Assembly (NCBI RefSeq): GCF_050908995.1
Contig: NW_027485015.1
Location: 1-64,000, forward strand
Length of the DNA: 64,000 bases
Source of the DNA: Andrena cerasifolii
Lineage: Eukaryota; Arthropoda; Insecta; Hymenoptera; Andrenidae
Direction of reading: 5' to 3'
Positions within the stretch are counted from its first letter, which is position 1. The number at the start of each line of letters is the position of its first letter. The notes under the pieces were generated by a model. It was not told the origin of the DNA and searched no databases. It saw only the letters and a program-made list of their open reading frames with translations. Both the position numbers and the translations under genes were made by a program. Below, piece after piece: positions 29,074-44,157 of the stretch.

Positions 29074-31697
29074 CCAATATTGAAAAACCGATTTTGAAAA
29101 GCCGATATTGAAAAACCGATATTGAAAAACCGATATTGAAAAACCGATATTGAAAAACCGATATTGAAAAACCGATATTGAAAAACCGATATTGAAAAAC
29201 CGATTTTGAAAAACCGACGTTGAAAAACCGATATTGAAAAACCGATTTTGAAAAACCAATATTGAAAAACCGACATTGAAACCGATATTGAAACCAATAT
29301 TGAAAAACCGATTATGAAAAACCGATATTGAAAAACCGATATTGAAGAACCGATATTGAAACCAATATTGAAAAACCGATTTTGAAAAATCGATTTTGAA
29401 AAACCAATATTAAGAAACCGATTTTGAAAAACCAATATTGAAAAACCGATATTGAAACAAATATTGAAACCAATATTAAAAAACCGATTTTGAAAAACCG
29501 ATATTGAAAAACCGACGTTGAAAAACCGATATTGAAAAACCGATTTTGAAAACCCGATATTGAAAAACCGATATTGAAACCAATATTGAAACCGATATTG
29601 AAAAACCGATATTGAAACCGATATTGAAACCTATATTGAAACCAATATTGAAAAACCGATTTTGAAAAACCGATATTGAAACCGATATTGAAACCGATAT
29701 TGCAAGACCGATATTGGAACCGATTTTGAAAAACCGATTTTGAAAGACAAATATTGAAAAACCGATATTGAAACTAATATTGAAACCGATATTGAAAAAC
29801 CGATATTGAAACCGATATTGAAACCTATATTGAAACCAATATTGAAAAACCGATTTTGAAAAACCGATATTGAAACCGATATTGAAACCGATATTGCAAG
29901 ACCGATATTGCAAGACCGATATTGGAACCGATTTTGAAAAACCGATATTGAAACCGATATTGAAACCGATATTGCAAGACCGATATTGGAACCGATTTTG
30001 AAAAACCAATATTGAAAAACCGACGTTGAAAAACCAATTTTGATAAACCGATATTGAAAAATCGATATTGAAAAACCGATATTGAAAAACCGATATTGAA
30101 AAACCGATATTGAAACCGATATTGAAACCAATATTGAAAAACCGATTTTGAAAAACCAATATTGAAAAACCGACGTTGAAGAACCGATTTTGAAAAACCG
30201 ATATTGAAAAATTGATATTGAAAAACCGATATTGAAAAACCGATATTGAAAAACCGATATTGAAAAACCGACGTTGAAAAACCGATTTTGAAGAACCGAT
30301 ATTGAAAAACCGATATCGAAACCAATATTGAAACCGATATTGAAAAACCGATATTGAAAAACCGATATTGAAAAACCGATATTGAAAATCCGATATCGAA
30401 AAACCGATATTGAAACCGATATTGAAACCAATATTGAAAAACCGATATTGGAAAACCGATATTCAAACCAATATTGAAACCGATAGTGGAACCGATTTTG
30501 AAAAACCGATTTTGAAAAACCAATATTGAAAAATTGATATTGAAAAACCGATATTGAAAAACCGAATTTGAAAAAACAATATTGAAAAACCGACGTTGAA
30601 AAACCAATTTTGATAAACCGATATTGAAAAATCGATATTGAAAAACCGATTTTGAAAAACCGATATTGAAAAACCGATATTGAAGAACCGATATTGAAAA
30701 ACCGATATTGAAACCAATATTGAAACCGACATTGAAAAACCGATATTGAAAAACCGATATTGAAAAACCGATATTGAAACCGATATTGAAACCAATATTG
30801 GAAAACCGATATTGAAAAACCGATATTGAAAATCCGATATCGAAAAACCGATATTGAAACCGATATTGAAACCAATATTGAAAAACCGATATTGGAAAAC
30901 CGATATTCAAACCAATATTGAAACCGATAGTGGAACCGATTTTGAAAAACCGATTTTGAAAAACCAATATTGAAAAATTGATATTGAAAAACCGATATTG
31001 AAAAACCGAATTTGAAAAAACAATATTGAAAAACCGACGTTGAAAAACCAATTTTGATAAACCGATATTGAAAAATCGATATTGAAAAACCGATTTTGAA
31101 AAACCGATATTGAAAAACCGATATTGAAGAACCGATATTGAAAAACCGATATTGAAACCAATATTGAAACCGACATTGAAAAACCGATATTGAAAAACCG
31201 ATATTGAAAAACCGATATTGAAACCGATATTGAAACCAATATTGGAAAACCGATATTGAAAAACCGATATTCAAACCAATATTGAAACCGATAGTGGAAC
31301 CGATATTGAAAAACCGATTTTGAAAAACCAATATTGAAAAACCGACGTTGAAAAACCAATTTTGATAAACCGATATTGAAAAATCGATATTGAAAAACCG
31401 ATATTGAAAATCCGATATTGAAAAACCGATATTGAAACCGATATTGAAACCAATATTGAAAAAACGATTTTGAAAAACCGATATTGAAACCAATATTGAA
31501 AAACCGATATGGAAACCAATATTGAAAAACCGATTTTGAGAAACCAATATTGAAAAACCGATTTTGAAAGACCAATATTGAAAAACCGATATTGAAAAAT
31601 CGATATTGAAAAACCGATATTGAAAATCCGATATTGAAACCGATATTGAAACCAATATTGAAAAACCGATTTTGAAAAGCCGATATTGAAAAACCGA
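29074..31697 (+). repeat. Domain 4 unit, 2,564-bp tandem pair, copy 2
   Basis: This copies 26510-29119 with one additional 14-mer. It has a private GAAACTAATATTG near 29772. Its right part, from about 30216, is itself the left copy of the next duplication (period about 2,910 bp), so the two events are nested. Confidence 0.9.
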
Positions 31698-33026
31698 TTT
31701 TGAAAAACCGATATTGAAAAACCGATATTGAAACCGATATTGAAACCAATATTGAAAAACCGATTTTGAAAAACCGATTTTGAAAAACCGATATTGAAGA
31801 ACCGATATTGAAAAACCGATATTAGGAAACCAATATTGAAACCGATATTGAAAAACCGAAATTGAAAAACCGATATTGAAAAACCGATATTGAAACCGAT
31901 ATTGAAACCTATATTGAAAAACCGATATGGAAACCAATATTGAAAAACCGATTTTGAAAAACCGATATTGAAAAACCGATATTGAAAAACCGATATTGAA
32001 AAACCGATATTGAAGAACCGATATTGAAACCAATATTGAAAAACCGATTTTGAAAAATCGATTTTGAAAAACCAATATTGAGAAACCGATATTGAAAAAC
32101 CAATATTGAAAAACCGATATTGAAACAAATATTGAAACCAATATTAAAAAACCGATTTTGAAAAACCGATATTGAAAAACCGACGTTGAAAAACCGATAT
32201 TGAAAAACCGATTTTGAAAACCCGATATTGAAAAACCGATATTGAAAAACCGATTTTGAAAAACCTATATTGAAAAACCGACATTGAAACCGATATTGAA
32301 AAACCGATATTGATGAACCGATATTGAAACCAATATTGAAAAACCGATTTTGAAAAACCGATTTTGAAAAACCAATATTGAGAAACCGATTTTGAAAAAC
32401 CAATATTGAAAAACCGATATTGAAACAAATATTGAAACCAATATTAAAAAACCGATTTTGAAAAACCGATATTGAAAAACCGACGTTGAAAAACCGATAT
32501 TGAAAAACCGATTTTGAAAACCCGATATTGAAAAACCGATATTGAAACCAATATTGAAAAACCGATTTTGAAAAACCGATATTGAAAAACCGATATTGAA
32601 AAACTGATATTGAAAAACCGATATTGAAAAACCGATATTGAAAAACCGATATTGAAAAACCGATATTGAAAAACCGATTTTGAAAAACCGACGTTGAAAA
32701 ACCGATATTGAAAAACCGATTTTGAAAAACCAATATTGAAAAACCGACATTGAAACCGATATTGAAACCAATATTGAAAAACCGATTATGAAAAACCGAT
32801 ATTGAAAAACCGATATTGAAGAACCGATATTGAAACCAATATTGAAAAACCGATTTCGAAAAAACGATTTTGAAAAACCAATATTGAGAAACCGATTTTG
32901 AAAAACCAATATTGAAAAACCGATATTGAAACAAATATTGAAACCAATATTAAAAAACCGATTTTGAAAAACCGATATTGAAAAACCGACGTTGAAAAAC
33001 CGATATTGAAAAACCGATTTTGAAAA
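30216..33026 (+). repeat. 2,910-bp duplication, copy 1
   Basis: This matches 33140-35936. The offset is 2,924 bp up to about 30350 and 2,910 bp after one 14-mer present only here. From 30907 to about 32934 I saw no difference between the copies when comparing variant order, including rare variants such as AAACTGATATTG (near 32603 and 35513) and GATTTCGAAAAAACG (near 32850 and 35760). Confidence 0.92.
30907..31749 (+). repeat. 843-bp domain 4 core (type example)
   Basis: This segment recurs without indels at 33817-34659, 41870-42712, 51836-52678, 54152-54994 and 61658-62500. Partial copies lie at about 22213-22985, 28329-29100, 48720-49480, 57724-58480 and 59574-60184. The order includes GATAGTGGAACC, ATTGATATTG, AATTTGAAAAAAC, TTGATAAACC, GACATTG, CGATATGG, TTGAGAAACC, GAAAGACC and AAAAGCC. 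The copy at 41870 differs by several bases, including GATCTTG near 41960 and GATAATG near 42028; both also occur in the related stretch at 39464-39800. Minus-strand reading gives a 280-codon open frame, which I take as incidental. Confidence 0.92.
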
Positions 33027-33139
33027 ACCAATATTGAAAAACCGACATTGAAACCGATATTGAAACCAATATTGAAAAACCGATTATGAAAAACCGATTT
33101 TGAAAAACCGATATTGAAAAACCGACGTTGAAAAACCGA

Positions 33140-35936
33140 TATTGAAAAACCGATATTGAAAAACCGATATTGAAAAACCGATATTGAAAAACCGACGTTG
33201 AAAAACCGATTTTGAAGAACCGATATTGAAAAACCGATATCGAAACCAATATTGAAACCGATATTGAAAAACCGATATTGAAAAACCGATATTGAAAATC
33301 CGATATCGAAAAACCGATATTGAAACCGATATTGAAACCAATATTGAAAAACCGATATTGGAAAACCGATATTCAAACCAATATTGAAACCGATAGTGGA
33401 ACCGATTTTGAAAAACCGATTTTGAAAAACCAATATTGAAAAATTGATATTGAAAAACCGATATTGAAAAACCGAATTTGAAAAAACAATATTGAAAAAC
33501 CGACGTTGAAAAACCAATTTTGATAAACCGATATTGAAAAATCGATATTGAAAAACCGATTTTGAAAAACCGATATTGAAAAACCGATATTGAAGAACCG
33601 ATATTGAAAAACCGATATTGAAACCAATATTGAAACCGACATTGAAAAACCGATATTGAAAAACCGATATTGAAAAACCGATATTGAAACCGATATTGAA
33701 ACCAATATTGGAAAACCGATATTGAAAAACCGATATTGAAAATCCGATATCGAAAAACCGATATTGAAACCGATATTGAAACCAATATTGAAAAACCGAT
33801 ATTGGAAAACCGATATTCAAACCAATATTGAAACCGATAGTGGAACCGATTTTGAAAAACCGATTTTGAAAAACCAATATTGAAAAATTGATATTGAAAA
33901 ACCGATATTGAAAAACCGAATTTGAAAAAACAATATTGAAAAACCGACGTTGAAAAACCAATTTTGATAAACCGATATTGAAAAATCGATATTGAAAAAC
34001 CGATTTTGAAAAACCGATATTGAAAAACCGATATTGAAGAACCGATATTGAAAAACCGATATTGAAACCAATATTGAAACCGACATTGAAAAACCGATAT
34101 TGAAAAACCGATATTGAAAAACCGATATTGAAACCGATATTGAAACCAATATTGGAAAACCGATATTGAAAAACCGATATTCAAACCAATATTGAAACCG
34201 ATAGTGGAACCGATATTGAAAAACCGATTTTGAAAAACCAATATTGAAAAACCGACGTTGAAAAACCAATTTTGATAAACCGATATTGAAAAATCGATAT
34301 TGAAAAACCGATATTGAAAATCCGATATTGAAAAACCGATATTGAAACCGATATTGAAACCAATATTGAAAAAACGATTTTGAAAAACCGATATTGAAAC
34401 CAATATTGAAAAACCGATATGGAAACCAATATTGAAAAACCGATTTTGAGAAACCAATATTGAAAAACCGATTTTGAAAGACCAATATTGAAAAACCGAT
34501 ATTGAAAAATCGATATTGAAAAACCGATATTGAAAATCCGATATTGAAACCGATATTGAAACCAATATTGAAAAACCGATTTTGAAAAGCCGATATTGAA
34601 AAACCGATTTTGAAAAACCGATATTGAAAAACCGATATTGAAACCGATATTGAAACCAATATTGAAAAACCGATTTTGAAAAACCGATTTTGAAAAACCG
34701 ATATTGAAGAACCGATATTGAAAAACCGATATTAGGAAACCAATATTGAAACCGATATTGAAAAACCGAAATTGAAAAACCGATATTGAAAAACCGATAT
34801 TGAAACCGATATTGAAACCTATATTGAAAAACCGATATGGAAACCAATATTGAAAAACCGATTTTGAAAAACCGATATTGAAAAACCGATATTGAAAAAC
34901 CGATATTGAAAAACCGATATTGAAGAACCGATATTGAAACCAATATTGAAAAACCGATTTTGAAAAATCGATTTTGAAAAACCAATATTGAGAAACCGAT
35001 ATTGAAAAACCAATATTGAAAAACCGATATTGAAACAAATATTGAAACCAATATTAAAAAACCGATTTTGAAAAACCGATATTGAAAAACCGACGTTGAA
35101 AAACCGATATTGAAAAACCGATTTTGAAAACCCGATATTGAAAAACCGATATTGAAAAACCGATTTTGAAAAACCTATATTGAAAAACCGACATTGAAAC
35201 CGATATTGAAAAACCGATATTGATGAACCGATATTGAAACCAATATTGAAAAACCGATTTTGAAAAACCGATTTTGAAAAACCAATATTGAGAAACCGAT
35301 TTTGAAAAACCAATATTGAAAAACCGATATTGAAACAAATATTGAAACCAATATTAAAAAACCGATTTTGAAAAACCGATATTGAAAAACCGACGTTGAA
35401 AAACCGATATTGAAAAACCGATTTTGAAAACCCGATATTGAAAAACCGATATTGAAACCAATATTGAAAAACCGATTTTGAAAAACCGATATTGAAAAAC
35501 CGATATTGAAAAACTGATATTGAAAAACCGATATTGAAAAACCGATATTGAAAAACCGATATTGAAAAACCGATATTGAAAAACCGATTTTGAAAAACCG
35601 ACGTTGAAAAACCGATATTGAAAAACCGATTTTGAAAAACCAATATTGAAAAACCGACATTGAAACCGATATTGAAACCAATATTGAAAAACCGATTATG
35701 AAAAACCGATATTGAAAAACCGATATTGAAGAACCGATATTGAAACCAATATTGAAAAACCGATTTCGAAAAAACGATTTTGAAAAACCAATATTGAGAA
35801 ACCGATTTTGAAAAACCAATATTGAAAAACCGATATTGAAACAAATATTGAAACCAATATTAAAAAACCGATTTTGAAAAACCGATATTGAAAAACCGAC
35901 GTTGAAAAACCGATATTGAAAAACCGATTTTGAAAA
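33140..35936 (+). repeat. 2,910-bp duplication, copy 2
   Basis: This copy of 30216-33026 starts after a junction near 33084-33135 where GATTATG and GACGTTG monomers are joined in an order not seen in copy 1. It ends near 35936, where copy 1 goes to CCAATATT and this copy goes to CCCGATATT. Confidence 0.92.
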
Positions 35937-35999
35937 CCCGATATTGAAAAACCGATATTGAAAAACCGATTTTGAAAAACCGATATTGAAAAACCGATA

Positions 36000-37920
36000 T
36001 TGAAAAACCGATTTTGAAAAACCGATATTGAAAAACCGACGTTGAAAAACCGATATTGAAGAACAGATTTTGAAAAAACGATATTGAAAAACCGATATTG
36101 AAAAACCGTTATTGAAACCGATATTGAAACCGATATTGCAAGACCGATATTGGAACCGATTTTGAAAAACCGATATTGAAAAACCGATATTGAAAAACCG
36201 ATTTTGAAAGACCAATATTGAAAAACCGATATTGAAACCAATGTTGAAACCGATATTGAAAAACCGATATTGAAACCGATATTGAATCCAATATTGGAAA
36301 ACCGATATTGGAAAACCGATATTCAAACCAATATTGAAACCGATAGTGGAACCGATATTGAAAAACCGATTTTGAAAAACCAATATTGAAAAACCGACGT
36401 TGAAAAACCAATTTTGATAAACCGATATTGAAAAATCGATATTGAAAAACCGATATTGAAAATCCGATATTGAAAATCCGATATTGAAAAACCGATATTG
36501 AAACCGATATTGAAACCAATATTGAAAAAACGATTTTGAAAAACCGATTTTGAAAAGCCGATATTGAAAAACCGATTTTGAAAAACCGATATTGAAAAAC
36601 CGATATTGAAAAACCGACGTTGAAAAACCGATATTGAAGAACCGATTTTGAAAAAACGATATTGAAAAACCGATATTGAAAAACCGTTATTGAAACCGAT
36701 ATTGAAACCGATATTGCAAGACCGATATTGGAACCGATTTTGAAAAACCGATATTGAAAAACCGATATTGAAAAACCGATTTTGAAAAACCGATATTGAA
36801 AAACCGACGTTGAAAAACCGATATTGAAGAACAGATTTTGAAAAAACGATATTGAAAAACCGATATTGAAAAACCGTTATTGAAACCGATATTGAAACCG
36901 ATATTGCAAGACCGATATTGGAACCGATTTTGAAAACCGATATTGAAAAACCGATATTGAAAAACCGATTTTGAAAGACCAATATTGAAAAACCGATATT
37001 GAAACCAATGTTGAAACCGATATTGAAAAACCGATATTGAAACCGATATTGAATCCAATATTGGAAAACCGATATTGGAAAACCGATATTCAAACCAATA
37101 TTGAAACCGATAGTGGAACCGATATTGAAAAACCGATTTTGAAAAACCAATATTGAAAAACCGACGTTGAAAAACCAATTTTGATAAACCGATATTGAAA
37201 AATCGATATTGAAAAACCGATATTGAAAATCCGATATTGAAAAACCGATATTGAAACCGATATTGAAACCAATATTGAAACCAATATTAAAAAACCGATT
37301 TTGAAAAACCGATATTGAAAAACCGACGTTGAAAAACCGATATTGAAAAACCGATTTTGAAAACCCGATATTGAAAAACCGATATTGAAAAACCGATTTT
37401 GAAAAACCGATATTGAAAAACCGATATTGAAAAACCGATTTTGAAAAACCGATATTGAAAAACCGACGTTGAAAAACCGATATTGAAGAACAGATTTTGA
37501 AAAAACGATATTGAAAAACCGATATTGAAAAACCGTTATTGAAACCGATATTGAAACCGATATTGCAAGACCGATATTGGAACCGATTTTGAAAAACCGA
37601 TATTGAAAAACCGATATTGAAAAACCGATTTTGAAAGACCAATATTGAAAAACCGATATTGAAACCAATGTTGAAACCGATATTGAAAAACCGATATTGA
37701 AACCGATATTGAATCCAATATTGGAAAACCGATATTGGAAAACCGATATTCAAACCAATATTGAAACCGATAGTGGAACCGATATTGAAAAACCGATTTT
37801 GAAAAACCAATATTGAAAAACCGACGTTGAAAAACCAATTTTGATAAACCGATATTGAAAAATCGATATTGAAAAACCGATATTGAAAATCCGATATTGA
37901 AAAACCGATATTGAAACCGA
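36000..37920 (+). repeat. Three tandem copies of a 0.66-0.77-kb unit
   Basis: GAACAGATTTTG followed by AACGATATTG and CCGTTATTG occurs at about 36061, 36829 and 37487. The offsets are 768 bp, then 658-660 bp. A related GAACCGATTTTG version lies near 36640. The middle copy has a four-A 13-mer near 36936. The third copy begins the 2,512-bp unit that follows. Confidence 0.85.
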
Positions 37921-39811
37921 TATTGAAACCAATATTGAAAAAACGATTTTGAAAAACCGATTTGAAAAGCCGATATTGAAAAACCGATTTTGAAAAACCG
38001 ATATTGAAAAACCGATATTGAAACCGATATTGAAACCAATATTGAAAAACCGATTTTGAAAAACCGATTTTGAAAAACCGATATTGAAGAACCGATATTG
38101 AAAAACCGATATTAAGAAACCAATATTGAAACCGATATTGAAAAACCGAAATTGAAAAACCGATATTGAAAAACCGATATTGAAACCGATATTGAAACCT
38201 ATATTGAAAAACCGATATGGAAACCAATATTGAAAAACCGATTTTTGATAAACCGATATTGAAAAACCGACATTGAAAAACCAATTTTGATAAACTGATA
38301 TTGAAAAATCGATATTGAAAAACCGATATTGAAAATCCGATATTGAAAAACCAATATTGAAACCGATATTGAAACCAATATTGAAAAACCGATTTTGAAA
38401 AACCGATATTGAAAAACCGACGTTGAAAAACCGATTTTGAAGAACCGATATTTAAAAACCGATATCGAAACCAATATTGAAACCGATATTGAAAAACCGA
38501 TATTGAAAAACCGATATTGAAAATCCGATATCGAAAAACCGATATTGAAACCGATATTGAAACCAATATTGAAAAACCGATATTGGAAAACCGATATTCA
38601 AACCAATATTGAAACCGATAGTGGAACCGATTTTGAAAAACCGATTTTGAAAAACCAATATTGAAAAATTGATATTGAAAAACCGATATTGAAAAACCGA
38701 TTTTGAAAAACCAATATTGAAAAACCGACGTTGAAAAACCAATTTTGATAAACCGAAATTGAAGAACCGATATTGAAAAACCGATATCGAAACCAATATC
38801 GAAACCGATATTCAAAAACCGATATTGAAAAACCGATATTGAAAAACCGATATTGAAACCGATATTGAAACCAATATTGAAAAACCGATATGGAAACCAA
38901 TATTGGAAAACCGATATTCAAACCAATATTGAAACCGATATTGAATTCAATATTGAAAAACCGATTTTGAAAAACCGATATTGAAAAATTGATATTGAAA
39001 AACCGATATTGAAAAACCGATATTGAAAAACCGATATTGAAAAACCGATATTGAAACCGATATTGAAACCAATATTGGAAAACCGATATTGGAAAACCGA
39101 TATTCAAACCAATATTGAAACCGAAAGTGGAACCGATATTGAAAAACCGATTTTGAAAAACCAATATTGAAAAACCGACGTTGAAAAACCAATTTTGATA
39201 AACTGATATTGAAAAATCGATATTGAAAAACCGATATTGAAAATCCGATATTGAAAAACCAATATTGAAACCGATATTGAAACCAATATTGAAAAACCGA
39301 TTTTGAAAAACCGATATTGAAAAACCGATATTGAAGAACCGATATTGAAAAACCGATATTGAAACCAATATTGAAACCGATATTGAAAATCCGATATCGA
39401 AAAACCGATATTGAAACCGATATTGAAACCAATATTGAAAAACCGATATTGGAAAACCGATATTCAAACCAATATTGAAACCGATAGTGGAACCGATTTT
39501 GAAAAACCGATTTTGAAAAACCAATATTGAAAAATTGATATTGAAAAACCGATCTTGAAAAACCGAATTTGAAAAAACAATATTGAAAAACCGACGTTGA
39601 AAAACCAATTTTGATAAACCGATAATGAAAAATCGATATTGAAAAACCGATTTTGAAAAACCGATATTGAAAAACCGATATTGAAGAACCGATATTGAAA
39701 AACCGATATTGAAACCAATATTGAAACCGACATTGAAAAACCGATATTGAAAAACCGATATTGAAAAACCGATATTGAAACCGATATTGAAACCAATATT
39801 GGAAAACCGAT
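37300..39811 (+). repeat. 2,512-bp tandem duplication, copy 1
   Basis: This is repeated directly as 39812-42216. Markers are GAACAGATTTTG (37487 and 39999) and TAAACTGATATTG (38291 and 40803). It retains a 106-bp stretch at about 38451-38557, containing CGATATTTAAAAACC and AATCCGATATCG, that copy 2 lacks. A GAATTC-containing monomer lies at 38943. The monomer near 38242 has an extra T. Confidence 0.92.
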
Positions 39812-42216
39812 TTTGAAAAACCGATATTGAAAAACCGACGTTGAAAAACCGATATTGAAAAACCGATTTTGAAAACCCGATATTGAAAAACCGATATTGA
39901 AAAACCGATTTTGAAAAACCGATATTGAAAAACCGATATTGAAAAACCGATTTTGAAAAACCGATATTGAAAAACCGACGTTGAAAAACCGATATTGAAG
40001 AACAGATTTTGAAAAAACGATATTGAAAAACCGATATTGAAAAACCGTTATTGAAACCGATATTGAAACCGATATTGCAAGACCGATATTGGAACCGATT
40101 TTGAAAAACCGATATTGAAAAACCGATATTGAAAAACCGATTTTGAAAGACCAATATTGAAAAACCGATATTGAAACCAATGTTGAAACCGATATTGAAA
40201 AACCGATATTGAAACCGATATTGAATCCAATATTGGAAAACCGATATTGGAAAACCGATATTCAAACCAATATTGAAACCGATAGTGGAACCGATATTGA
40301 AAAACCGATTTTGAAAAACCAATATTGAAAAACCGACGTTGAAAAACCAATTTTGATAAACCGATATTGAAAAATCGATATTGAAAAACCGATATTGAAA
40401 ATCCGATATTGAAAAACCGATATTGAAACCGATATTGAAACCAATATTGAAAAAACGATTTTGAAAAACCGATTTTGAAAAGCCGATATTGAAAAACCGA
40501 TTTTGAAAAACCGATATTGAAAAACCGATATTGAAACCGATATTGAAACCAATATTGAAAAACCGATTTTGAAAAACCGATTTTGAAAAACCGATATTGA
40601 AGAACCGATATTGAAAAACCGATATTAAGAAACCAATATTGAAACCGATATTGAAAAACCGAAATTGAAAAACCGATATTGAAAAACCGATATTGAAACC
40701 GATATTGAAACCTATATTGAAAAACCGATATGGAAACCAATATTGAAAAACCGATTTTGATAAACCGATATTGAAAAACCGACATTGAAAAACCAATTTT
40801 GATAAACTGATATTGAAAAATCGATATTGAAAAACCGATATTGAAAATCCGATATTGAAAAACCAATATTGAAACCGATATTGAAACCAATATTGAAAAA
40901 CCGATTTTGAAAAACCGATATTGAAAAACCGACGTTGAAAAACCGATTTTGAAGAACCGATATTGAAACCAATATTGAAAAACCGATATTGGAAAACCGA
41001 TATTCAAACCAATATTGAAACCGATAGTGGAACCGATTTTGAAAAACCGATTTTGAAAAACCAATATTGAAAAATTGATATTGAAAAACCGATATTGAAA
41101 AACCGATTTTGAAAAACCAATATTGAAAAACCGACGTTGAAAAACCAATTTTGATAAACCGAAATTGAAGAACCGATATTGAAAAACCGATATCGAAACC
41201 AATATCGAAACCGATATTCAAAAACCGATATTGAAAAACCGATATTGAAAAACCGATATTGAAACCGATATTGAAACCAATATTGAAAAACCGATATGGA
41301 AACCAATATTGGAAAACCGATATTCAAACCAATATTGAAACCGATATTGAATTCAATATTGAAAAACCGATTTTGAAAAACCGATATTGAAAAATTGATA
41401 TTGAAAAACCGATATTGAAAAACCGATATTGAAAAACCGATATTGAAAAACCGATATTGAAACCGATATTGAAACCAATATTGGAAAACCGATATTGGAA
41501 AACCGATATTCAAACCAATATTGAAACCGAAAGTGGAACCGATATTGAAAAACCGATTTTGAAAAACCAATATTGAAAAACCGACGTTGAAAAACCAATT
41601 TTGATAAACTGATATTGAAAAATCGATATTGAAAAACCGATATTGAAAATCCGATATTGAAAAACCAATATTGAAACCGATATTGAAACCAATATTGAAA
41701 AACCGATTTTGAAAAACCGATATTGAAAAACCGATATTGAAGAACCGATATTGAAAAACCGATATTGAAACCAATATTGAAACCGATATTGAAAATCCGA
41801 TATCGAAAAACCGATATTGAAACCGATATTGAAACCAATATTGAAAAACCGATATTGGAAAACCGATATTCAAACCAATATTGAAACCGATAGTGGAACC
41901 GATTTTGAAAAACCGATTTTGAAAAACCAATATTGAAAAATTGATATTGAAAAACCGATCTTGAAAAACCGAATTTGAAAAAACAATATTGAAAAACCGA
42001 CGTTGAAAAACCAATTTTGATAAACCGATAATGAAAAATCGATATTGAAAAACCGATTTTGAAAAACCGATATTGAAAAACCGATATTGAAGAACCGATA
42101 TTGAAAAACCGATATTGAAACCAATATTGAAACCGACATTGAAAAACCGATATTGAAAAACCGATATTGAAAAACCGATATTGAAACCGATATTGAAACC
42201 AATATTGGAAAACCGA
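39812..42216 (+). repeat. 2,512-bp tandem duplication, copy 2 (106-bp deletion)
   Basis: The offset to copy 1 is 2,512 bp up to about 40960 and 2,406 bp beyond it, so 106 bp are missing in this copy. GAATTC recurs at 41349, exactly 2,406 bp from 38943. After the end of this copy the sequence continues as a domain 4 core, in register with 33728-34982 (offset 8,053). Confidence 0.92.
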
Positions 42217-44157
42217 TATTGAAAAACCGATATTCAAACCAATATTGAAACCGATAGAGGAACCGATATTGAAAAACCGATTTTGAAAAACCAATATTGA
42301 AAAACCGACGTTGAAAAACCAATTTTGATAAACCGATATTGAAAAATCGATATTGAAAAACCGATATTGAAAATCCGATATTGAAAAACCGATATTGAAA
42401 CCGATATTGAAACCAATATTGAAAAAACGATTTTGAAAAACCGATATTGAAACCAATATTGAAAAACCGATATGGAAACCAATATTGAAAAACCGATTTT
42501 GAGAAACCAATATTGAAAAACCGATTTTGAAAGACCAATATTGAAAAACCGATATTGAAAAATCGATATTGAAAAACCGATATTGAAAATCCGATATTGA
42601 AACCGATATTGAAACCAATATTGAAAAACCGATTTTGAAAAGCCGATATTGAAAAACCGATTTTGAAAAACCGATATTGAAAAACCGATATTGAAACCGA
42701 TATTGAAACCAATATTGAAAAACCGATTTTGAAAAACCGATTTTGAAAAACCGATATTGAAGAACCGATATTGAAAAACCGATATTAGGAAACCAATATT
42801 GAAACCGATATTGAAAAACCGAAATTGAAAAACCGATATTGAAAAACCGATATTGAAACCGATATTGAAACCTATATTGAAAAACCGATATGGAAACCAA
42901 TATTGAAAAACCGATTTTGAAAAACCGATATTGAAAAACCGATATTGAAAAACCGATATTGAAAAACCGATATTGAAGAACCGATATTGAAACCAATATT
43001 GAAAAACCGATTTTGAAAAATCGATTTTGAAAAACCGATTTTGAAAACCCGATATTGAAAAACCGATATTGAAACCAATATTGGAAAACCGATTTTGAAA
43101 AACCGATATTGAAAAACCGATATTGAAAAACCGATATTGAAAAACCGATATTGAAAAACCGATTTTGAAAAACCAATATTGAAAAACCGATATTGAAACA
43201 AATATTGAAACCAATATTAAAAAACCGATTTTGAAAAACCGATATTGAAAAACCGACGTTGAAAAACCGATATTGAAAAACCGATTTTGAAAACCCGATA
43301 TTGAAAAACCGATATTGAAAAACCGATTTTGAAAAACCGATATTGAAACAAATATTGAAACCAATATTAAAAAACCGATTTTGAAAAACCGATATTGAAA
43401 AACCGACGTTGAAAAACCGATATTGAAAAACCGATTTTGAAAACCCGATATTGAAAAACCGATATTGAAAAACCGATTTTGAAAAACCAATATTGAAAAA
43501 CCGACATTGAAACCGATATTGAAAAACCGATATTGATGAACCGATATTGAAACCAATATTGAAAAACCGATTTTGAAAAACCGATTTTGAAAAACCAATA
43601 TTGAGAAACCGATTTTGAAAAACCAATATTGAAAAACCGATATTGAAACAAATATTGAAACCAATATTAAAAAACCGATTTTGAAAAACCGATATTGAAA
43701 AACCGACGTTGAAAAACCGATATTGAAAAACCGATTTTGAAAACCCGATATTGAAAAACCGATATTGAAACCAATATTGAAAAACCGATTTTGAAAAACC
43801 GATATTGAAAAACCGATATTGAAAAACCGATATTGAAAAACCGATATTGAAAAACCGATATTGAAAAACCGATATTGAAAAACCGATATTGAAAAACCGA
43901 TATTGAAAAACCGATTTTGAAAAACCGACGTTGAAAAACCGATATTGAAAAACCGATTTTGAAAAACCAATATTGAAAAACCGACATTGAAACCGATATT
44001 GAAACCAATATTGAAAAACCGATTATGAAAAACCGATATTGAAAAACCGATATTGAAGAACCGATATTGAAACCAATATTGAAAAACCGATTTCGAAAAA
44101 ACGATTTTGAAAAACCAATATTGAGAAACCGATTTTGAAAAACCAATATTGAAAAAC
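42217..44157 (+). repeat. Domain 4 mosaic between duplications
   Basis: The stretch 41781-43035 matches 33728-34982 (offset 8,053). TTAAAAAACC landmarks follow at about 43217, 43367, 43667 and 44187, with spacings of 150, 300 and 520 bp, so the module here is irregular. GATTTCGAAAAAACG recurs near 44090. No gene is visible. Confidence 0.82.

Noticed and set aside
32845..32865. CENP-B box-like sequence around TTCGAAAAAACG
   Set aside because: The TTCG half is present by chance, but the required CGGG half is missing, and no better match was seen.
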